Below the pieces are notes generated by a model. The model had not been told where the DNA came from. It did no database searches and saw only the letters and a list, made by a program, of their open reading frames with translations. From Carya illinoinensis (Eukaryota > Streptophyta > Magnoliopsida > Fagales > Juglandaceae): DNA of 64,000 bases. Within the stretch, counting starts at the first letter, position 1. Each line of letters opens with the position of its first letter. Both the position numbers and the translations under genes were made by a program. The DNA lies in contig NC_056754.1 of assembly GCF_018687715.1 (NCBI RefSeq), forward strand, positions 19,453,501-19,517,500, written 5' to 3'. This document shows positions 48,301 to 59,604 of this stretch, one piece after another.

Positions 48301-49103
48301 AGATCATTGTCGACTTCAGATTGTTCCCAAGCCTCTTGCATGCATCTAGTAAAATCAACATGATCCACTCACATTTGTTGAAAACGGAATGGCGTCGACA
48401 CATACGCTTATGCATTCTTCACTAGAGAAATGACTATAGGAGCATGGTCTAAAGTGAGATGAGACAAATATCTCATAACTAAATCCAGAAAAGCATCCAA
48501 AAAAATCTGATCTACCAACGAACGGTCCAAACAAGCCCAGCTTCGAGACCGATCGGCATGCCATTACACCATGGGAAACTTTTACCCAAGAATTGCAACT
48601 CCAGTAATCCACAAGAATGGATCCCAAGAATTAAATTCCTCCATAGCCACCACAGGACGTGGTCTCCCACCTCGTTGTTCCCTATTAGAAGCAATAATAT
48701 TAAAGTCCCTTGTTACTAACCATGGCTCACCTAAATTACTCTCCCTTGCAAGGTCTTCCCACAACTCACGTCGTTGATCATAAGAGCATTTAGCGTAAAC
48801 AAATGAAACTTTACATTTCATCAAACCATCAGACATGAAAATAGAATTATGTTGATTTCCACATCTTATCATACTAACATTAACATCATTCATCCAAAAT
48901 AACCACAATTTTCTATCCTAATCGCCATTCGAAAAACCATGATCAAATCCAAACACCCTCTTAATGTCATCCAATAAATCTTCATGCAAAAAAGGTTTCC
49001 CAATAGCAACAACTTTAGGTTTATATAGTCTCATAATCTTTTTCAACCTGCTCCTAGAAGATCTTACCCCTCTAACACTCCAATATAAAATTGGACTAAT
49101 CAT
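45338..49103 (-). pseudogene. LINE ORF2: endonuclease, reverse transcriptase, RNase H
   Basis: ATG at 49,103 starts MISPILYWSVRGVRSSR, the conserved first strand of the APE-type endonuclease. The usual catalytic Glu of the next motif reads Lys (AIGKPFL). Downstream: SDH-like LTLDHAPI, then RT motifs SSPGPDGFG, ILYADDVVIF (YADD at 47,159-47,170), FPFTYLGEPI and GWKLKCLSVGGKLVLL, a zf-RVT region (WHEALPKNNFHIN) and RNase H starting LNIDGCSLG near 45,580. About six or more in-frame stops and several indels break it. It would nick target DNA and copy its own RNA if intact. Confidence 0.88.
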
Positions 49104-50656
49104 AAATTTAATTTAGAGGATCGGGTAATAACCCGCTTACTACTGCGAACTTTCGTGACAATATCTTCACCATTTTTCTTTACATGATTTGGCATTTCTG
49201 AGTCAGAGAAAACATCTTTACTCGGTAGCACTTGATCTACCACTATTTTAGTATCGGATAAATTGGTCAAATGCTCAGCCATATCAAGACCATCCTCATT
49301 CAATACACGCTCAAATGCTTGCATGACAATCGTTCCACCTTGTAAAGCTTCAAATTGATTCACCATGATGGAAAATAAATCTTCTTGAGCCACCTCCACA
49401 AGACTAGATCTCAACATATGTTCTAAACCTGGCACATTAACCTCCTCAAGAACAGAGGAAACCACCTCCTCAAGAACGATAGAGGATGCCACCTCCGTAG
49501 GAACGATTGGAACCTCTTCAAATTGTTCAACACGATGGATTTCACATCATTTTGAGCCACTTCCATAGGACTAGAAGTGGGCACAACCACCACCTTAGGG
49601 ACCACTTAAACCATCTCCTCAAGAACAACAGAGGACACCACTTTCAAATGACCGTTCAACTCCATATCTTTTTCCTTATCAAAAGGCACCATTCCATGCG
49701 AATCCACCGGCTGTGAAATAACCCCTTCCTTACCTTCCCTATTAGCAATAGGCTGAACGTCAGTCACCAACACCAAGGAGTCCAAAACCTTACCTTCCAT
49801 TCATATAACCTTCACTTCTTGAAGCATTGGTTTTGAACCAGAAAGATCTAAAGAATTCAATTGTTTCAGCACTTCCCTATATTCAAGTCTAACATTTTGC
49901 TTCTCATTCTCCTTCCTTAAACTCCCTTTCTTAAATGTTTTCAAATTATGCCCTTGTATTTTACATTTGGTGCAGAATGCAAGCAACATTTCGTACACCA
50001 CCTCCTGTATATGACTCCTAGGACAAGATGGAGCACCAATCCAAAATGATAAGAGAGGAGATTTTGCAGCATCTAGTTCTAAACATACGCTCACCGTGTT
50101 GAATTGTCACTATGTATATACTTACCAATAGGAGCCGTGAGACTTTTTAGGATTGAAGGATGATAAAAGTTTAGAGCCAACCCTAGAAGGAAAATCCATA
50201 CTAGAACCATCGATGGCTCCTCTTGTTTGAAAAACCCAGTGGACCAGTGAAAAGGACGATATGCCACTCCATCAATGTTGCAAACTTCCCTAGAAAAAAC
50301 CTAATTGAAATCCTCCTTCGACGTTAATCGGACAAAAACATTATGCAGCTTTCTCATGGACGAAACCACTACAACACCAGACGAACCCCATCGATTCTTA
50401 ATAAACATTCTGATAGCGTCTGGGATGGTCTTTGTCTAAGGAATTTAAGCACCAAAGAGAACCTAAAAGGTTTGGCAGACTTCATAATTTCCTCCTTCAA
50501 GAAAAGGAAATACAGGTATCCATCAATTGCTTTTGAAGCCCTTGAAGGCAAAAGAGCATTCGAGATCGAATGAGGGGCTAGAAATAGGAGATCTACGAAA
50601 GAACATGGGTTGGCCACGGGTCTGGGGCCACCAGTGGCCCCCACGGCTGCTACCAT
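49100..50656 (-). pseudogene. LINE ORF1: DUF4283/zinc-knuckle protein
   Basis: Fragments in more than one frame: MVAAVGATGGPRPVANPCS start near 50,656, then FRFSLVLKFLRQRPS (DUF4283-like), WIGAPSCPRSHIQEVVYEML and a degraded knuckle FCTKCKIQGHNLKTFKKG with one Cys replaced by Phe, followed by a low-complexity acidic tail with repeated VVSSVLEEV. The final frame stops with TGA at 49,100-49,102, overlapping the ORF2 ATG by four bases (ATGA). Such proteins bind LINE RNA. Confidence 0.75.
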
Positions 50657-50736
50657 GCAAAACGCACGTAAAAACCCTAGCAGAAAAAATCACCTGCCAC
50701 ATCACCAAGCACTAGAAAAAGTAGTAGATTCAAGTC

Positions 50737-50985
50737 TTGTTTGTGAAAAGACCTCAAAGAGTTTGATGTATTGAGTTTCAATATTTTCACATACCAAGAG
50801 TAGAGTATAGTAGTGAATATATATATAGTACTTTTACATAACAAAATCCAATCCTATAGCCACTCATCTTGTGACACCTAGCTAGCCTAGTCACCCTTTC
50901 TATTACAATGTGACTCTACAGAATTATTCTTAAGTTTCTAGAAGATTCTTTTGGTTTGCTTAGAGGTAAAGCTACTGGCTTGATA
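50737..50985 (-). repeat. Copia-3 3' LTR, inner fragment
   Basis: Matches 56,069-56,315. Ends GATA, immediately followed by a C run (polypurine tract of the minus strand). Confidence 0.85.
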
Positions 50986-50999
50986 TCCCCCCACGATTC
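50986..50999 (-). other. Copia-3 polypurine tract
   Basis: GAATCGTGGGGGGA on the minus strand next to the 3' LTR. Confidence 0.75.
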
Positions 51000-51606
51000 A
51001 AGCAACATCGATGTGAGAGTGAGGCTTTATCTAAGTAATTTGAACTGACTAGTAGAAAGAGGTTTTGTGAAGATGTAAGTTATTTGGTCTTTGCTGGAAA
51101 CGAAGGATACTTGTAGAGACTTCATGGCAACTCTTTCCCGGACAAAGTGATAGTTCAATTCAACGTGCTTCATCTGAGAATGCAACACCGGATTCATGGA
51201 TAGGTATATGGCACCTATATTGTCATACCAAAGTGTAGAAGGATTATAAAGTACACTGCCAAGTTCACTCAAAAGGGACTGCAACCAAAGAAGCTCGCAG
51301 ACAGTATTAGCAACAGATTTATACTCGGCTTCTGTAGAAGATCGAGCTACAATGGACTATTTTTGAAACCCTACAAAATTAATAATTCCCAAAATATATA
51401 CAAAAACTTCCAATGGACCGTTTATCATCAGAGCATCCGGCCTAATTGGCATCAGAAAAAGCAAACAATTTAGATGGGGAAGTAGAAGAAAAACATAAAC
51501 TAAGATGATGCGTATTATTAAGATAACACAATATGCATTTAACAACTGTCCAATGGGGAAGATAGGGACAATGCATGTACTGACAGATTCAATTGACAGC
51601 AAAGGA

Positions 51607-52233
51607 TAGGGGTGTTCAAAAAAATGGTGAACCAGTAAACCGAGCCGGACTGGACCGTAATGGTGGGTTTGGTCTGTTACTGAGTTTGGTTCGGTTCGGT
51701 ACCTGTTTTAGTTTTCTTAAAACCGGTCAAAATATGTCTAATTCTTATTTTTCTTTTTCTAAAACCGTATCAAACTGGACCGGTTCGTATATATGTATAT
51801 ATATATATATATATTTTAATTTTTATATTGTATATAATTTTTATATATAATTATATATAAAATAGTTTTGTATTATATGATAAAGTACTAATTAATATAA
51901 TATTAAATTTTAGCATCTTATATCACTATAGTTTATTGTATTAATTATTATACTAATATTATATAGTATATATTAATAATTATACTAACACTATATCACT
52001 ATATATTACATTATATTATCACTATAGTATTATATACTATAATATATATTATATAATATATAATATAGTACATTAAAACTGAAAAATTGGATCGAACTGG
52101 ACCGAAATCGATGAAATTGGAAGAACCAGTTTAGCAATGTAACTGGTGCGGAGTCGGTTCTTGAAAATGCAAAACCGGTTCATACCAGTTCGGTCTCAAA
52201 TTTTATCCAAAACCAAACCGGGTTACACCCCTA
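51607..52233. mobile_element. hAT-type MITE with 8-bp target duplication
   Basis: 627 bp flanked by perfect GCAAAGGA repeats (51,599-51,606 and 52,234-52,241). Termini are TAGGGGTGT and ACACCCCTA, a hAT-style inverted repeat. Inside, the ends carry repeated GGTTCGGT/ACCGGTT words in mirror order and the core is nearly pure A/T. Removing it restores the copia-3 RT sequence (FTRPNISFA followed by VNxICQYMH). No coding. Confidence 0.92.
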
Positions 52234-55101
52234 GCAAAGGAGATATTAGGACGAGTGAAAGCAAAATATTGAAGATTACCTACGACACTACGATACCACT
52301 GAGGATCCTCAAATGTACAACCATCTAAAGTTGTGAGTTTTTCTGAGCACGACATAGGCATAGACACAAGTTTAGAGTTGTGCACATTGGTCCGTTTTAG
52401 TAAATCAGTGATGTATTTAGACTTAGATAAAAACCGACCCAAGGATGTTTGATGAGCTTCAATACCAAGAAAATAATGTAACAATCCCAGATCCTTAATG
52501 GGAAAATATGCACGTAAGGAAGTGATAAACTCATATATAAGCATGGAATTAGATCCAGCTACGACGATATCATCAACATATATCAAGATATAAATACGAC
52601 TAGATATAGTGTGCATGATAAACAACAAAGAATCAGCACTAGAACACCGAAAACGTAGAGAAATCAGTTTATTACTAAGTTTAGCAAACTAGGCCCTAGG
52701 AGCCTGTTTCAAACCATAGATAGACTTCTTTAACTTACATACATGGAGAGGGAAATCAGGGTTCACAAACCTGGGAGGTTGTTTCATATAAACTGCTTCC
52801 TCAAGATCCACGTGTAGGAATGCATTATGTATGTCCAGTTGGTGAAGAGCCCAGTTCGCAAAGCTGAATGGTGGTGGGTTTGACAACGGGACCAAATGTC
52901 TCTCAGAGTAATCAATACCTTGTTGCTAATGAAACCCTTAAGCGACAAGCCTTGCCTTGTGCCTCTCAAGTGTTCCATCAGCACTGCATTTAGTTTTTAA
53001 GATCCACTTGGAACTGAGTAGATTATAGGTGGGGGAAGGTGGTAAAGATCCCAAGTTTTATTGAGGAGAAGGGCATCTATTTCAGTGGTCATGGCAAAAT
53101 GCCATTGCAGTTGTTTGGAGGCTTCAGTGTATGATGAGAGTTCTTCGGGAACAAACACAAGAGAAGACTCTAAAGGAAAAGAAGACACAGTGAGGGAAGT
53201 AGTTGGTTTGGGAGTAGGCCATGGTATAGTGCCATCCATGCGCCAACGAGGACATAAACTATTGGAATGAGATCTAGTAACCATTGGATGTTTAAGAGGA
53301 GATGCAAGAGGGGGAGACGGAGAACCAAATAAAGGGGATGAGGAGTCTGTGTGTGAGAGGGAGAAGTCTGTGGGATTAGGATTTTTGGGAGTAGAGGGGT
53401 GAAAGGGTGAAAGAGATGGATAAGTGGAAGTGGATTGAACCCTAGTAGGGGCTGAGTGGGCAATGGGCCTGAGGGTGAGCCTAGAGGAGATAAGGGCAAC
53501 TTGGACACGGATTGAGATGAGAGAGTATCTGAGGTCAGGCCAAGATGTGAAATGAGCTAAGTGAGAGGGAGGGTTGAGATAGAAGGGGAAGGCGTAGACA
53601 ACAACTTTTTTGGATTGGGCTTCTGAGAGAAGGGGAAGCTGGACTCATTAAACATAATATCCCTGGAAATAAAATTGCGGCCTGATGGAGTATGAAGATA
53701 GACATAACCTTTATGATTCGGGCTGTAGCCCATGAACACACACTCTTTAGATCGATAGTCCAATTTATGAAGAGTAAATGGCCGTAAATTGGGCCAACAA
53801 GTGCACCTGAAGACTCGTAAAAAAGAATAATCTGGAATTTGACCCATTAATAGTTCAAAGGGAGAATAATTTTAAAGAAGTGGTGTAGGCATGTGATTGA
53901 TTAAATAAGTAGCGGTTTGAAAGGTTTCAACCTAATAAATGTGAGGAACCGAGGCATCAGAAAGTAATGAAAGGCCTGTCTCCACAATGTGATGGTGACA
54001 TCGTTCCACACTCCTATTTTGTTGATGAGAGTATGGACAAGTGATTCTAGAGAAATACCAAAGGAGCGAAAGATAGATTGGAGAGGTTGAAATTTGTCTC
54101 CCTCATCAATTTGAACCGAACCAATATTTGATGAAAAAGTATTGCTTACAAATCTGAGAAAAGTAAGAACAAGAGTGGAGACATTTGGTTTTAATTGCAT
54201 GGGAAAGAACCAGATAAACTTTGAATAATCATTCACTATTGAAATAAAATAGTGAGATCCTTTAGTAGATAAGATAGAAGCTGGACCCCATACATATAAA
54301 AACAACAATTAAAAAGGATAGGTGGATCGAGTGGGAGGGGGGATGAGGAAGGGTATGTGATTTGGTAGAGGAGCATGTTGGACAGTGATGAATCATAGTA
54401 AAGGTGCTAAGAGGTAGACTAAATCGACAAAAGATGAGGGAGGTTGTGCGAGGGGAGGGATGGCTCAACCTTGAGTGCCAGAGTTGAGCCGTTGTGTAAA
54501 GACCAAGGAAAGCTTGTAGAGAGACTGTGAAGGGCTCATCATCAGTCTGACACACATACAATCCATCCTCAACGTGGCCTTGAAGAAGAACTTCCTGGGT
54601 GGATGAATCATTCACAAAAATAGAGGAGTTAAACTCAAAGAAAACTCTATTATCATGACAGAATTGACAAACTAAAAGAAGGTTACGAGAAATCAAGGGA
54701 AAATGAAAAGATTGTTTAAGAGAAATTTTGCAGTGTTAGAGCTCAGTTGTGCCATTCCAACATTGTGTATGGGAAGACTGGAGCCATCACCGACGCTCAC
54801 TTGCTCAGGGCCTTGATATGTAGTTGAATCCCAATTAAGGTTTTGGAACTCAGAAGTAAAATGATGGGAAGCTGCCAAAATCATAAAACCAAGTGTTGGT
54901 TTGAGAGAGAGATGAAGTAAAGGTCGTGTAATTCGCTGAGAGGAAAGCTGGTGGTGGAGATTAATAGGAATGGTTGAATCTGTGGTAATACAAGAGAGCT
55001 GTGTGACCAACTTTATGACACACAGGTTTGGTGTCCATTTGAGAAACAAAGGTGTTGAAGGGTGGGTTTGTGGGTTGCAAACCCGGAAGTAAACCTCTAC
55101 T

Positions 55102-55216
55102 CACTACAAGAGAAGCGGGCTTTTGTGACCAAAATTTAATGACCAAAATGACTATTTTCCACGGTTTTCGTAGAAAATAATCATTTTGGTCACAAAAGCC
55201 CACTTCTCTTATAGTG
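55102..55216. mobile_element. 115-bp CACTA miniature
   Basis: Begins CACTACAAGAGAAG and ends CTTCTCTTATAGTG, with long inverted arms (GGGCTTTTGTGACCAAAAT against ATTTTGGTCACAAAAGCCC), flanked by ACT at 55,099-55,101 and 55,217-55,219. It lies in copia-3 gag. The arms could form a near-complete hairpin. Confidence 0.9.
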
Positions 55217-56025
55217 ACTATTTGTTTAACCACGATCTCAACCACGAAAAAAATTATTTCGACCACGAATTGAAGAGATCGAGTTCATGGTTTTTGTGGT
55301 ATTGTGAGCAGTAAGAGGGGTACCAGATAAGAGAGATTGAGTTTGATGCACAAGTTGGGATTCATGATTTAAAAGGAAACTAAAGATTTGATGAGGAGAT
55401 AAGGAGTCTGGATGAGTTGTAATAGAGGTGACCAAGGATTCGTATTCTGTACCCAGACTTGCTAAGAGATAAATAGAGAGTTCAGAGTCCATTAAAGGGT
55501 GTCCAGCAGCACCCAGTGTAGTTGCAAGGGATTTGACCTTATTGTAGTAATTGTTTACTGACTCAGGACTTTTTTTTTAAGATAGCTAACTAATATTTGG
55601 TATGAATGAGATGGGTAGAGGATTTGGCTGAAAAAGATTGTTGAGAGTAGTCTAAACCTCACAAGAGGTGGAGTAGTCAAGGACTTGGGCCAATATCGAG
55701 ACAGAAAGAGATGAATTAATTGCAGAGATGATTAATTGATCTTGTAGGAGTAACTGGGTATAAGCAAGATTAGGAAGATCATCAAGTGTGGCAGAGGGCA
55801 TGGGGAGAGAACCATCAACATATCCGAACGGCTGGTGGCCCTTTAGAAAAGGCACAATTTGTGCCTTCCAAAGGAGAAAATTTTCAATGGTAAATTTTAT
55901 GGTGATGAAATGGGTTGTTGAGTTGAGATGAGAGGGATTGATGGTGGTGTGGAGAGGTTTATCGGAAGAAGCCATAAGAAAGGTGGGAAGAAAATTTAGA
56001 AAGGAATCTGGATCTGAGTTCGTTA

Positions 56026-56039
56026 GGCTCTTAATACCA
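56026..56039 (-). other. Copia-3 primer binding site
   Basis: TGGTATTAAGAGCC on the minus strand, adjacent to the 5' LTR, a diverged initiator tRNA-Met match. Confidence 0.75.
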
Positions 56040-56315
56040 TGCTTCACAGAAAGCTAATGCCTAGCACTTGTTTGTGAAAAGAGCTCAAAGAATTTGCTAT
56101 ATTGAGTTCCTGTATTTTTGCATAGCATGAGCAGAGTACAATAGTGAATATATATAGTACTTTTACTTAACAAAATCCAATCCTATAGCCACTCATCTTG
56201 TGACACCTAGCTAGCCTAGTCACCCTTTCTGTTACAATGTGATTCTGTAGAATTATTCTCTAAATTTTTAGAAGATTCTTTTAGTTTGCTAAGAGGTAAT
56301 GCTACTGCCTTGATA
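56040..56315 (-). repeat. Copia-3 5' LTR
   Basis: 276 bp, TG at one end and TA (GATA) instead of CA at the other. It contains a TATATATA box on the minus strand near 56,146-56,154. Confidence 0.88.
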
Positions 56316-56320
56316 AGAGG

Positions 56321-57304
56321 GACCCGTTAACTTATATCTATAGGAAAATGATAGTTTATTCCTTGGATTCGCCCATGTGTTTGACCGTTCATGTATTTTA
56401 AATTAAAAAAAAAAACAATTAAGCAAGTTATTATTAATGAATTTGTGTATATATATATTTTTTAATATTTGAAAATATTTGGAAAAAAAAAAAAGTGAGA
56501 CTACACTCAGGCCATGTCTAGCGGTAAGAGAGTAAGAGTTGGGCGGTACAGTAGAAAGATCCATATTTATTTAACATTTCGATCATGTATGTCAATGTAA
56601 CATAAATCATCATCGAAGCGCATAGTTTTCACTTGCTACCCTACTCTGTTGCAAGTTTTTAGCTGTTCTTTTCCTTGTCAAAATCTTCTTGCATTTTCCA
56701 AGACTTTGCTTATTCATGAGAATATAACACATGACAAGGTTGGTATTTGTTTACTATTTGACATTTTACATTGTTTCAAAAGCCCTAAAGTTCTTTGTAA
56801 ATTGTTTGGTATTTTTGTTTTGCTAGTTTCTAGCCATATAATCTTAGATAATGCATGCACATGTCCTATCTACTTGCTGAAATCTTATGGGTATGGTGTT
56901 GATGAAATCTTATTGGAGGAGGACCAATGTACAACATTTAAGAGACCTCAACATTAATCAAGAATTACAACAAAGACTTCATTATTGTGTGTGCAGCAAA
57001 ACTTAGTTGGCATGCAGTAGTGGAGGTGGAGTCTTCTCATTCAAGGGTGGTGGTTGACTGGTTGTTTGGGTGTAGAGTTCACCAAATTCTTGAATTGGAG
57101 ATTGTACAACATTTGGATGTATGTATCTTTGCTTAGCTAGCTTTTGTTCCCTGTTTAACTATCTCCAAATCCACAAGTTGCTCCCATGTTTAGAAGCTTG
57201 TTTGCAGAAATCTTCTTGACTCTTGAGATTGTGTTATTGTCAATGGAATTAGAAAAGATCCTTTGCTATTCACTCAAAGTACTGGTAGTATTACCAGCAA
57301 CAGG
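56321..57304. other. Intergenic DNA, no gene recognised
   Basis: AT-rich. A 102-codon frame at 56,649-56,957 has no recognisable domain and no matching neighbour exon. Confidence 0.4.
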
Positions 57305-57639
57305 ATCATCAACAAGGACGTGTATAATTTCTGACTTTGATATTATTGAAGTTTATGAAGTTTATTTCACCAGGATCTTTTGCTATTCACAATTTATGTA
57401 ATGTCAAACTTTTACAGTGGTTTAATTTGTGGCACAATCTAAAATAGGCACCAAATCAATTCCAATCTCAAACCAACCCGTATTTGTTGGGTCAAGTCAA
57501 TTTTGACATGCTCAGCTAGTCAAAGCTCAATTTTGGCATGCTCAGCTGGTCAAAGCGGGCCCAGATCCAACTCGGGCTAGTCAGATTGCAGCCTTAACTA
57601 ATATGACTCATACTAAGAATGACTGGTTCTTGAGACATG
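57305..57639. repeat. Direct duplication, copy A (uninterrupted)
   Basis: GATCATCAACAAGGACGTGT... through GGTTTAATTTGTGGCACAAT to AACCAACCCGTATTTG. Copy B follows directly at 57,640-57,713 and resumes at 59,038 to about 59,315. Confidence 0.85.
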
Positions 57640-59315
57640 ATCATCAACAAGGACATGTGTATACTTTTAGACTTTGATATTATTGAAGTTTATAAAATCA
57701 TTGAAGTTTATTTTGTTACCCAGATGACTAACACAAAAGGGAGGATGAATTGGGTTATATTTAAAAATTAATAATTATAAATCAAATGTACAATATAAAA
57801 TATAAATAAAATATGAAGCATCAATAAATATAAAGAGCAAAAATAAGAGAGAAACAAACTCAGTATGTTAATGAGGTTCGGCCCTACTACCTACGTCCTT
57901 ACCTCAAGCTACCCCTTGAGGATCCCCAAATTCACTATTCAACCTCCTTCAGGTGGAAATAGAAACCTATTACACCTTTAAACAACATCGCTACAAAGGA
58001 TCCGTGTAGAACACCCTCTACACTGTAATTACCTTACACATGGTGATTCAACTATTCCTTGTGTAGAACACTTTCTACATGCACTAGGGTTATACACACT
58101 CTTTTACTGATACAAGAGCTGATAGTGGGTAGGTTATCAGAAAACACTTCTCAATGAGTGAAATAAGAATAATACAGTGCAAATTATATCTCTCTCAAAA
58201 TGAATAAGGTTTAAGGTTCAATGCTTAGAGAAGAGAGAATGAAAGTTTTGAATGAATATTGTATGCTCTTAGTGTTATGAATTTGAAGCTCTCAAATGAT
58301 CAATTTATAGTCATATGAGATTTCATATTCAAATTTAAAAAGATTCACATGTCAAAGACAACATCATTTACTTTTTTAAAATTTCAAAACTAATCTTTTT
58401 ACTTTTGACATATGATAAAATGAGTACACTTTACTTTTCAAATTTTTTAAACAAAATCATCTACATTTTACATAAATCAAAAAAGCATCAATCATTTTTA
58501 AAAATATTCAAATAAAGCATGTACATGTGAAAGATGACAATCAATCATCTTTAATATTTTTAAAATTTTCAAATAAAATCATCTACTTTTTTCATGAGTC
58601 AAAAAGAGTAACAATCACTTTTGAAAATTTTCAAATAAAGTATGCACATGTGAAAAATGACAATCAATCATCTTTAATATTTTCAAAATTCAAACATTTA
58701 ATCATGTCATGTACATGTAAAAGATGACAATTAATCATCTTTCAAAATTTTTAAAATATTCATGCACATGTAAAAAATGTATTTTAATATTTTATGATAA
58801 AATATTAATTTTGAGTATTAATCTTAATTTCAAATTTTTAAGAGATTTACAACATGACCCTATGATTTTAATGTAAATTTGTTCCTTTCTTGCTCATGCT
58901 TGGTTTCTTGATGTGCTTAATGCTATTGTGTAGACAACTTAATCTTGAGACTTCTTTATTATTTGAATTCATTTATTATTATCAAAATTCATATGTAGAT
59001 ATATAATTACATGAAACTTAAAATCTTGGGTTCAACATATTTCATCAGGATCCTTTGCTGTTCACAATCTATGTACATAATGTCAAAACTTTTAGTGGTT
59101 TAATTTGTGGCACAATCTAAAATGGGAACAAAAACTTAGCTAGTAAATTGATGGGGTTAAAAAAGAAAAAACCCATTCGAATCTCAAATCAACCCGTATT
59201 TATTGGGTTGGGTCAATTTTGGCATGCTCAACTGGTTAGATTGGGCCCAAACCCAACTCTAGCTAGTTGGATTGCAGCCCCAACTAAAAGACTCATATAA
59301 AAAATGATTGATTCT
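57640..59315. repeat. Direct duplication, copy B (split by a solo LTR)
   Basis: Same sequence as copy A with the break exactly at TTTATTT/CATCAGGATC. Copy A reads through the break as TTTATTTCACCAGGATC. Confidence 0.85.
57714..59037. mobile_element. Solo LTR, 1,324 bp
   Basis: Starts TGTTACCC and ends GGGTTCAACA (TG...CA with a short inverted repeat), flanked by TATTT at 57,709-57,713 and 59,038-59,042. It contains the GAGGTTCGGCC...CTACGTCC block often seen in plant LTRs and tandem repeats around ACATGTGAAAGATGACAATC (58,520-58,790). No internal coding region, so the element was reduced by LTR recombination. Confidence 0.88.
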
Positions 59316-59431
59316 TAAAGGGGATTAAGACTACTAAAATTCATGTTCAACCACTCCATACTGCCATCAGAGATGATCAAACAACTCTTAGGATGGGGTT
59401 TTAACCCTCGGCCAATGGCCTAGTCTAATGT

Positions 59432-59601
59432 GAGTAATGGTACATACAGTTGTGGAGTGCGCAAGTACTGTGCAGTCGTTTTGAGAAATAGTAGAGTTCA
59501 CTATTAAAAAATTAATTTCTTTTTATATGGGTCCCGTATTTATTCATTTTTTAAGTGATTGTACGGCGCTTGCACACTCACAATTGCAAATATTATTTCT
59601 C
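59432..59601. mobile_element. Mutator-like MITE, diverged relative of 14,736-14,956
   Basis: About 170 bp. Shares GTACATACAGT at the start, GTGCAGTCG inside, and TATATGGGTCCCGTATT in the centre with the element at 14,736. Ends are imperfect inverted repeats (GAGTAATGGTAC / ATTATTTCTC). Target duplication not resolved. Confidence 0.65.
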
Positions 59602-59604
59602 ATA

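Larger units (their letters stand above)
44551..50736 (-). mobile_element. L1-type LINE inserted in the copia-3 LTR
   Basis: About 6.2 kb, minus orientation. The poly(A) end appears as a T run from 44,551, and the 5' end lies somewhere in 50,700-50,736. ORF1 carries a DUF4283/CCHC-type RNA-binding protein. ORF2 has an endonuclease, reverse transcriptase with YADD, and a C-terminal RNase H, the arrangement of plant L1 elements. The two pieces of LTR on either side establish the insertion. A clean target duplication could not be read. Confidence 0.85.
51027..55975 (-). pseudogene. Copia-3 Gag-Pol, heavily degraded
   Basis: Gag starts MASSDKPLHTT at 55,975 (core FTIENFLLWKAQIVPFLKG). Order then follows: knuckle remnant near 55,020 (VCHKVGHTALL), integrase finger LWHSRLSH near 54,490 with CPTC, DDE region near 54,300-53,900, LRPFTLHKLDYRSKECVF near 53,790, RT with IYVDDIVVAGS (YVDD at 52,569-52,580) and RNase H end (LWYDNIGAIYLSMN...HVELNYHFVRE) near 51,230. 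More than ten frame changes and stops are present. The RT/RNase H border is split by a MITE and Gag by a CACTA miniature. Wording resembles the copia-2 group. Confidence 0.88.
44520..56315 (-). mobile_element. Copia-3: old Ty1/copia retrotransposon with three nested insertions
   Basis: Bounded by AGAGG at 44,515-44,519 and 56,316-56,320. The right LTR is 56,040-56,315. The left LTR is in two pieces (44,520-44,550 and 50,737-50,985) because a LINE sits in it. The piece at 44,520 reads TGCT..TCACAGAAAGCTAATGCC like the right LTR start, and both LTRs end GATA. I estimate about 89% LTR identity over the comparable 250 bp, so it is clearly older than copia-1 and copia-2. A hAT MITE and a CACTA miniature interrupt its coding region. 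Confidence 0.88.

Noticed and set aside
50700..50736. A LINE target duplication between about 44,530-44,550 and 50,716-50,736
   Set aside because: Only weak resemblance (AAAGCTAATG against AAAGTAGTAG), not good enough to claim.
56649..57401. Plus-strand frames of 102 and 71 codons
   Set aside because: Hydrophobic, no recognised domain. The second overlaps the direct duplication and is not conserved in copy B.
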